A stretch of 64,000 bases of DNA, from positions 1 to 64,000 of the forward strand of contig JAVJUA010000068.1 of assembly GCA_040219935.1 (NCBI GenBank), read 5' to 3'. The DNA comes from UBA7803 sp040219935 (lineage in GTDB: Bacteria; Pseudomonadota; Gammaproteobacteria; Pseudomonadales; Azotimanducaceae). The translations under genes and the position numbers were made by a program. Of this stretch, positions 63,301-64,000 are shown one piece after another (positions within the stretch are counted from its first letter, which is position 1; each line of letters opens with the position of its first letter). A model generated the notes under the pieces. That model saw only the letters and a list, made by a program, of their open reading frames with translations. It was not told where the DNA came from and made no database searches.

Positions 63301-64000
63301 CGCCATGCAGGACAGCGGTGCTTCATTATGGGCAACGGTCCGTCGCTTAACAGGATGGATCTGAGCAAGCTCGAGGGCGAGGTTGTCTTCGGCTGCAATG
63401 GAGTATTCCTCCTGTACGATCGCGTTTCCTGGAGGCCCACGTATTACACGTGTGTCGACTCCCGTGTGCTGCCGGATCGCGCGGTCGAGATCGATCAGAT
63501 GCTGAGAAGTCATCCCGATATGGTGGCCTTCTTTCCCACCGAAATCCGGGAGCACACGGGAGACCGCCGCAAGTTTGCCGTTAAAGCGCTGATTCCCCCG
63601 GAGCGTGGTCGGTACTTCCTGACGGAAAAGCCGCAATCCTTGGACGACCTGCCATCTTCTATGTTCTCCATGAATGCGAACGAGGGGCTCGTGCAGCCGT
63701 TTACCGTTGCGGTAACCATGCTGCAACTCGCGTTCTACATGGGCTTTGATGAAGTCTATCTCATAGGTTGCGACACGAGCTACGTCATCCCTGAAGACGT
63801 CGAGAAGGAGGGGCTGACCGCGAAGGGCGAGCTGGGTCTCGGTCTGACGTCCAAGGAAGACAATGATCCGAATCATTTTGACCCTCGATACTTCGGAAAG
63901 GGTCGGAAGTGGCACGACCCGCAGACGGACAGGATGATCGAGCACTATGGCTATGCAAAGCAGGTCTTCGAGAGGGCCGGAAGAAGGGTCTTCAACGCAA
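60322..64000 (+). CDS. Giant multi-domain glycosyltransferase, 3' end beyond the window
   Basis: The frame from ATG 60322 has no stop to base 64000, giving at least 1,226 residues. Four modules are seen. Module 1 (about 1-230) is a GT-A domain with ITIPAFNRPEALRR, VVDDASPSDS and GDDDFLDADDA. Module 2 (from about 354) has SVLTPSYSQGEFL, FDPGSTDGS and WLNSDDM. Module 3 (from about 684) has SLVTPSFNTARYL, VVVDGDSSDGSQD and WINSDDV. Module 4 (from about 1000) starts CFIMGNGPSLNRMDLS and has LQLAFYMGFDEVYLIGCDTSY, then HFDPRYFGKGRKWHDP, resembling MptE/DUF115 and sialyltransferase-like domains. AGG lies a few bases before the ATG. It is predicted to be cytoplasmic and to add several sugars in sequence. 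Confidence 0.87.
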   Translation, partial: MLLSITIPAFNRPEALRRALDVFVAQIEGKHESEVEIIVVDDASPSDSLGFVSDYADSYAFVKYRRLGRNIGLERNLVNCVQDAVGEFLWIFGDDDFLDADDALDDVVARLKQGETDMLVLNRTRRSRDLSVLISDDWMGLHGRDRRFSGLREFCLEFGYLSVIGFISVNIMRRKPFLCSGIPHYLGTMYPQLGAMLEAFHNRPVELVGRPLVCHRTQTADEKRAELGAKPSESDFMVDYSRRNALYFSHPHIAMMNRLLDAGAFHPDDVVRIVENTVKDGLLIDFFIDCIAGSLRYPYRFTDVDWQRTQSFFARLPLTTPQIARIEEIWALRQAWVDEERGRAGGHRPVRSISVLTPSYSQGEFLPDCLESVESQTFQPIEHLVFDPGSTDGSRTIAMESPGVTLFAEPDSGQSDALNKGFERSRGDVVAWLNSDDMFADASVFQKVVDRFNQPDCPDIVYGNGIFIDEHGHKLRDAYVNIHPETLPWKLQEECGILQPALFMRRSVIDRVGMLSTNLHFSMDYEYWIRCTKAGVRFAFVDDVFAIARYHNQNKTYGQRGKSYAEVALMLTRHFGYVHNKWLRRYAEFLCDGHDGVLSHAAKDGVRDATALENDYDRLLLEHDCGVLAYGVLCSCTSEKGYRETFVELRDRGLDPIKAGLDTGTRIQSMDVQWVETSSLEVLPTISLVTPSFNTARYLGDTLQSVVSQRYPKLQYVVVDGDSSDGSQDIIDRYRDRLHAYVSEKDGGHADALNKGFSLTDGEIMGWINSDDVLLPGALASVARLFAENPQIDWITGRPSTVEEDNGGFRLHGLRKFSRLRFIAGHYRWIQQESTFWRRSLWERSGARLDDSIRYACDMDLWVRFFRHAELYSVDLPLGAFRRRVGQRSIAFKESYELEAERIIERETGQLDPEFSTLFGPILRRVKSREDTMSEAMRESLLAIADTPTVSAHALIENNRGLMKNLVLKERRVSGRKWSSEILAPDDVRGFRDRHAGQRCFIMGNGPSLNRMDLSKLEGEVVFGCNGVFLLYDRVSWRPTYYTCVDSRVLPDRAVEIDQMLRSHPDMVAFFPTEIREHTGDRRKFAVKALIPPERGRYFLTEKPQSLDDLPSSMFSMNANEGLVQPFTVAVTMLQLAFYMGFDEVYLIGCDTSYVIPEDVEKEGLTAKGELGLGLTSKEDNDPNHFDPRYFGKGRKWHDPQTDRMIEHYGYAKQVFERAGRRVFNA

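Noticed and set aside
52860..64000. Second copy of the tRNA 3' end (att site) or integrase in the polysaccharide island
   Set aside because: No direct repeat of the tRNA end and no recombinase gene were seen before the window ends.

Overview
This 64-kb window is dense, GC-rich bacterial chromosome. Its gene order is typical of Gammaproteobacteria: dsbD-aroQ-accB-prmA-dusB-fis-purH-purD; crp next to trpGDC; rpe-gph-trpE; lptD-surA-pdxA-rsmA-apaG-apaH with amgK-murU divergent; tsaD divergent from rpsU-yqeY-dnaG-rpoD; prkA-yeaH-spoVR. The genus cannot be fixed from sequence alone. Pseudomonas-like neighbourhoods (Vfr-like Crp beside trpC, OsmC and coq7; MurU/AmgK beside lptD) suggest a free-living, deep-branching gammaproteobacterium.

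Layout. 1-440: no gene, but two 90-bp elements with 21-bp inverted ends. 441-4474 (minus): K+-dependent-type membrane pyrophosphatase, DUF2333 membrane protein, TPR lipoprotein. 4573-13555 (plus): periplasmic reductant import (dsbD), shikimate pathway (aroQ), biotin carrier (accB, with no accC after it), prmA, dusB-fis and purH-purD. 13624-16067: a degenerate tandem cyclic-nucleotide-binding protein convergent with a Ycf46-like AAA ATPase. 16272-18561: HIT protein, coq7, OsmC and crp. 18558-29281: tryptophan genes split into trpGDC and rpe-gph-trpE around a DUF6491-like lipoprotein, a CinA-type amidohydrolase and an RND/MMPL exporter, then murU and amgK for cell-wall recycling. 29332-35949: outer-membrane biogenesis (lptD, surA), pdxA, rsmA, apaG and apaH. 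36086-40821: the PrkA kinase stress operon behind a sigma-54-like promoter. 40854-51052: cca, a secreted amidase, folB, tsaD and the macromolecular-synthesis operon, which here carries an inserted manC between yqeY and dnaG.

From 51 kb the window becomes accessory: a Phd/VapC toxin-antitoxin pair with a perfect palindromic operator, a tandem universal stress protein and tRNA-Ile2(CAT). Directly after the tRNA begins a surface-polysaccharide locus with visibly lower GC and relaxed codon use, continuing to the window edge. It holds an O-antigen-ligase-like protein, three single-domain GT2 glycosyltransferases, an SDR, a NeuA-like cytidylyltransferase, a D-2-hydroxyacid dehydrogenase, a methyltransferase and an open frame of at least 1,226 codons. 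That last protein strings three GT-A domains to an MptE/DUF115-like, sialyltransferase-like domain. The NeuA-like enzyme and this terminal domain together suggest a polysaccharide made with a CMP-activated acidic sugar. This is the most promising candidate for an undescribed system here.

Regulatory reading also shows a recurring pattern: several first genes of transcription units (rpe, amgK, lptD, tsaD, cca, pncC) have a -10-like hexamer ending only 6-8 nt before the start codon and no Shine-Dalgarno, as expected of leaderless mRNAs.
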